From: an uncultured Fusobacterium sp.
Lineage (GTDB): Bacteria > Fusobacteriota > Fusobacteriia > Fusobacteriales > Fusobacteriaceae
DNA: 8,948 nucleotides
Reading direction: 5' to 3'
Assembly (NCBI GenBank): GCA_900543175.1
Contig: UQQO01000091.1
Span: 1 to 8,948, forward strand
This document shows positions 7,073 through 8,948 of this stretch, piece after piece; the stretch's first letter is position 1; each line of letters begins with the position of its first letter. The notes below the pieces were generated by a model, which was not told the origin of the DNA, did not search any database, and saw only the letters and a list, made by a program, of their open reading frames with translations. A program made the position numbers and the translations under genes.

Positions 7073-7102
7073 AGGAGAGAGTTAATCTCTCCTTTAGTTT
7101 GC
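7073..7102 (+). terminator. Probable terminator of phoB-phoR
   Basis: A perfect 8-bp stem AGGAGAGA (7073-7080) pairs with TCTCTCCT (7086-7093) around loop GTTAA, ten bases after the phoR stop. The following tract is only TTAGTTT, so termination may be incomplete. A weaker overlapping hairpin (TTTAG with CTAAA, about 7093-7112) is followed by a run of A and not T, so it is not a terminator in this direction. Confidence 0.7.
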
Positions 7103-7127
7103 AAAGCTAAAAAAAATATGATATATT
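7099..7127 (+). promoter_or_regulatory. Extended -10 promoter of the gene at 7172
   Basis: TTGCAA (7099-7104, four of six to the -35 consensus) is followed after 17 nt by TATATT (7122-7127, five of six to -10). TGA sits immediately upstream of the -10 (7119-7121), giving an extended -10. It follows the phoR terminator directly, so the next gene is likely an independent unit. Confidence 0.6.
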
Positions 7128-7171
7128 AAAGTAAATGTTTAAAAATCAATAAATAAAGAGGGGTAAAGAAG

Positions 7172-7873
7172 ATGCCAAAATTAAAAAGTATAGTTACAGC
7201 ATACAAAGCACAACCAAATCCACAAGTTCCTGGAGTTGTAGATATTTTAGGAGCTTTTGATAACTTAATTCAACCAATGTTCCCATTTCCAATGGTAAAT
7301 CTTTCAATAGTATTTACTTTTTCAGAATTAGAAAGACCAACAATGTTTGAAATAAGATTAAATGCACCAGATGATTCTTTAATAACTAAAGGAGAGTTTG
7401 GAGTAATGTTAGATCCATTTGGAGTAGGAAAGAAAATAGTTGACTTAGAGAAATTCTTAGTAACAGAAAGAGGAAAATATACAGTAGATATATTTGAAAA
7501 AGTAGCTGAAGATAAGGTTAAATTTATCCAAACAGCAGATCTATTTATAGCTGACTATCCACCTCAAAGAAGATTCTCTGATGAAGAAATAGCTAAGATT
7601 ATTGCTACAGATGGAGTAATAAAAACTGTTAAAACTGAATTTAAACCTGTTGGAGCAGAGGAAGCAGTTAAAATTCAAGTGAGCTTAGATAAAGATGCTC
7701 CGCTTGAAGAGGGACATATAGCTATTCCTGAAAATGATAGATTAGTAGTAGGAGATAAAGTTTTTGAATTAACTGGAATGAGAAGACAAATTGAATGGAT
7801 GTTTGGAAATCCTATTCCTAAGCAACCTGAGAAAAAAGAAGAAGAAACTAAAGAAAATAGTGAAGAAAAATAA
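7172..7873 (+). CDS. Soluble protein of unknown function, DUF6941-like
   Basis: I do not recognise a known function. The 233-residue protein has no signal peptide and no membrane segment, so it should be cytoplasmic. The N-terminal part (about 1-125) looks like a mainly beta-strand domain, with a pattern (VTAYKAQPNPQVPGVVDILGAFDNL, split here as VTAYKAQ, then VDILGAFDNL, FPFP and LSIVFTFSE) that recalls the DUF6941 family. That resemblance is from memory and unverified. Residues about 135-210 form a second segment with GHIAIPENDRLVVGD and EWMFGNP. The last 16 residues are a highly charged, probably disordered tail of K and E. SD GAGGGG (7158-7163) is 8 nt from ATG. It has its own promoter and lies between phoBR and rplM. 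Nothing in its upstream region looks like a Pho box, so a phosphate role is not indicated. Confidence 0.8.
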   Translation: MPKLKSIVTAYKAQPNPQVPGVVDILGAFDNLIQPMFPFPMVNLSIVFTFSELERPTMFEIRLNAPDDSLITKGEFGVMLDPFGVGKKIVDLEKFLVTERGKYTVDIFEKVAEDKVKFIQTADLFIADYPPQRRFSDEEIAKIIATDGVIKTVKTEFKPVGAEEAVKIQVSLDKDAPLEEGHIAIPENDRLVVGDKVFELTGMRRQIEWMFGNPIPKQPEKKEEETKENSEEK

Positions 7874-7883
7874 ATAAAAATTC

Positions 7884-7912
7884 TTGACAAAATAGAGAGA
7901 ATCTAATATAAT
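7884..7912 (+). promoter_or_regulatory. Consensus promoter of rplM-rpsI
   Basis: A perfect TTGACA (7884-7889), 17-nt spacer and perfect TATAAT (7907-7912) make this the best sigma-70 promoter in the window, as expected for a ribosomal protein operon. It begins 11 bases after the stop codon of the preceding gene, with no terminator between, so some read-through from upstream is possible. Confidence 0.9.
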
Positions 7913-7915
7913 AAT

Positions 7916-7982
7916 AAGGTATATTAAACCTTTCCCACAAAGGACCGTTGCGTTATATTAGAAGATATAACATTTGAGGAGG
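7916..7982 (+). promoter_or_regulatory. Structured 5' leader of rplM, candidate L13 leader element
   Basis: The roughly 70-nt leader contains a comparatively GC-rich block in otherwise AT-rich DNA. Hairpin 1 pairs CCTTT (7929-7933) with AAAGG (7939-7943). The block ACCGTTGCG follows. Hairpin 2 pairs GTTATAT (7952-7958) with ATATAAC (7965-7971) around loop TAGAAG. AGGAGG (7977-7982) comes five bases after hairpin 2. AAGGT (7916-7920) could alternatively pair with ACCTT (7928-7932), excluding hairpin 1. Autoregulatory L13 leaders are known in low-GC bacteria (Rfam L13_leader). Membership here is inferred from position and structure only. Confidence 0.55.
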
Positions 7983-7992
7983 AAAAATTAAA

Positions 7993-8427
7993 GTGAAAAA
8001 GTATACTTTTATGCAAAGAAAAGAAGATGTTGTTAGAGAATGGCATCATTATGACGCTGAAGGGCAAATATTAGGAAGATTAGCAACTGAAATAGCTAAA
8101 AAATTAATGGGTAAAGAAAAATTAACTTTCACTCCACACGTTGATGGAGGAGATTATGTAGTAGTTACTAACGCAGCTAAAATTGTTGTAACAGGAAACA
8201 AATTAACTGACAAAAAATACTACAACCACTCAGGATTCCCAGGAGGAATAAGAGAAAGAAGACTAGGAGAAATCTTAGAAAAAAGACCAGAAGAACTACT
8301 AATGCTAGCTGTTAAAAGAATGCTTCCAAAAAATAAATTAGGAAGAGAACAACTAACAAGATTAAGAGTGTTCGCAGGTGCAGAGCATGCACATACAGCA
8401 CAAAAACCAGTAAAGGTAGAATTTTAA
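7993..8427 (+). CDS. rplM: 50S ribosomal protein L13
   Basis: L13 is an early-assembling protein of the large ribosomal subunit that binds 23S rRNA. The 144-residue sequence is complete and matches the family from end to end: WHHYDAEGQILGRLATEIAKKLMGK near the N-terminus (given in parts: DAEGQILGRLA at about 22-32), DGGDYVVVTNAAKI in the middle, YYNHSGFPGG, and the signature region AVKRMLPKNKLGR, ending LRVFAGAEHAHTAQKP. The start is GTG at 7993, ten nt after AGGAGG (7977-7982). The next in-frame ATG at 8011 would be too far from the SD and would remove conserved-looking residues. It is followed 17 bases later by rpsI in the standard rplM-rpsI order. Confidence 0.98.
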   Translation: MKKYTFMQRKEDVVREWHHYDAEGQILGRLATEIAKKLMGKEKLTFTPHVDGGDYVVVTNAAKIVVTGNKLTDKKYYNHSGFPGGIRERRLGEILEKRPEELLMLAVKRMLPKNKLGREQLTRLRVFAGAEHAHTAQKPVKVEF

Positions 8428-8444
8428 TAGGGGGGTAAATGACA

Positions 8445-8843
8445 GTGGCTGAAATGATTCAATATAGAGGAACTGGTAGAAGAAAAACTTCTGTAGCAAG
8501 AGTAAGATTAATTCCTGGAGGAAAAGGAATTGTAATAAATGGAAAACCTATGTCTGAGTATTTTGGAGGAAGACAAATTCTTTCTAGAATAGTTGAACAA
8601 CCATTAGTATTAACTGAAACTTTAGACAAATTTGAAGTAAGAGTTAATGTAGTTGGAGGAGGAAACTCTGGACAAGCTGGAGCTATCAGACACGGAGTAT
8701 CAAGAGCACTTTTATTATCTGATGAAACTTTAAAAGCTGCTTTAAGAGAAGCTGGATTCTTAACTAGAGACTCAAGAATGGTTGAAAGAAAGAAATACGG
8801 AAAGAAAAAAGCAAGAAGAAGTCCTCAATTCTCAAAAAGATAA
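8445..8843 (+). CDS. rpsI: 30S ribosomal protein S9
   Basis: S9 belongs to the small subunit head. Its basic C-terminal tail reaches the tRNA in the P site. Family hallmarks are [14 protein letters not shown] near the N-terminus, the [22 protein letters not shown] core (in parts: [14 protein letters not shown]), [20 protein letters not shown], and the universal end SPQFSKR. I place the start at GTG 8445: SD GGGGGGT (8430-8436) is nine nt from it, and the product then begins [14 protein letters not shown], like other S9 proteins. The alternative ATG at 8439 is in frame and adds two residues, but lies only three nt after the last G of the SD. The product would be 132 (or 134) residues, full length. 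It is co-transcribed with rplM. Confidence 0.97.
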   Translation: MAEMIQYRGTGRRKTSVARVRLIPGGKGIVINGKPMSEYFGGRQILSRIVEQPLVLTETLDKFEVRVNVVGGGNSGQAGAIRHGVSRALLLSDETLKAALREAGFLTRDSRMVERKKYGKKKARRSPQFSKR

Positions 8844-8860
8844 TTGTTTGGATTTTATGG

Positions 8861-8892
8861 AGCTCACAAACACAATGTTTGTGGGCTTTTTT
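8861..8892 (+). terminator. Rho-independent terminator of rplM-rpsI
   Basis: A 12-bp stem, AGCTCACAAACA (8861-8872) with TGTTTGTGGGCT (8876-8887), contains one T-G wobble and closes a CAA loop. It runs into TTTTTT (8887-8892). It lies 17 bases after the rpsI stop and is the strongest terminator in the window. Confidence 0.93.
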
Positions 8893-8912
8893 GTTTCTAA
8901 GGAAATTATAAA

Positions 8913-8940
8913 TTGACTTTATATAAAAAATTTTTAATAT
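8913..8940 (+). promoter_or_regulatory. Weak candidate promoter at the right edge
   Basis: TTGACT (8913-8918, five of six to the -35 consensus) is followed after 16 nt by TAATAT (8935-8940, four of six to -10). It comes right after the rpsI terminator and may serve a gene beyond the window. In such AT-rich DNA a -10-like match is expected by chance, so only the -35 carries weight. Confidence 0.35.
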
Positions 8941-8948
8941 TTTATATG

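Noticed and set aside
7093..7112. Second hairpin (TTTAG...CTAAA) after phoR
   Set aside because: It has only five AT-rich pairs and is followed by a run of A, so it is not a terminator on this strand and is probably chance.
7675..7890. Minus-strand open frame over the end of the DUF6941-like gene
   Set aside because: It is a serine/leucine-rich complement of a charged coding region, and its start lies in the rplM promoter.
1..8948. CRISPR arrays, tRNA or rRNA genes, transposases, toxin-antitoxin or phage genes
   Set aside because: I looked on both strands and saw no repeat-spacer pattern, cloverleaf-like sequence or mobile-element gene. Apart from the short inverted repeat at 120-188, nothing suggests mobility.

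Overview
The window carries a complete phosphate-starvation locus followed by an unassigned gene and the start of ordinary ribosomal housekeeping. The DNA is strongly AT-rich, and arginine is written almost always as AGA. Shine-Dalgarno (SD) sites are strong, and PstS has a plain type I signal peptide with no lipobox cysteine. Together these suggest a low-GC organism with a periplasm, most likely Fusobacteriota (Fusobacterium-like). That assignment is an inference and was not tested by any search.

Layout: (i) 1-272 holds a leftward promoter, a possible 25-codon ORF and a long imperfect hairpin, probably the leader of a gene beyond the left edge. (ii) 273-3545, minus strand, is pstC-pstA-pstB-phoU, the ABC phosphate importer membrane and ATPase subunits plus its regulator. 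(iii) 3546-3753 is a divergent control region. (iv) 3754-4599, plus strand, is pstS, the periplasmic phosphate-binding protein, ending in a clear terminator. (v) 4710-7063 is phoB-phoR, a response regulator and sensor kinase pair with overlapping reading frames. (vi) 7172-7873 is a small soluble protein of unknown function that resembles the DUF6941 type. (vii) 7884-8892 is rplM-rpsI (ribosomal proteins L13 and S9), with a consensus promoter, a structured leader that may be an L13 autoregulatory element, and a strong terminator.

How it works together: under phosphate limitation PhoR would phosphorylate PhoB. PhoB would bind the pstS/pstC intergenic region and activate both transcription units. 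PstS delivers phosphate to PstC/PstA, PstB drives uptake, and PhoU links transporter state to PhoR. The most striking observation is in the control region: eight hexamers of the form TT(A/T)A(C/T)A lie exactly 11 bp apart over 84 bp, four facing each gene. They form a mirror-symmetric operator with the same 9-nt gap to a -10 element on each side. The protein machinery itself is a known system; I see no evidence of an undescribed protein system.
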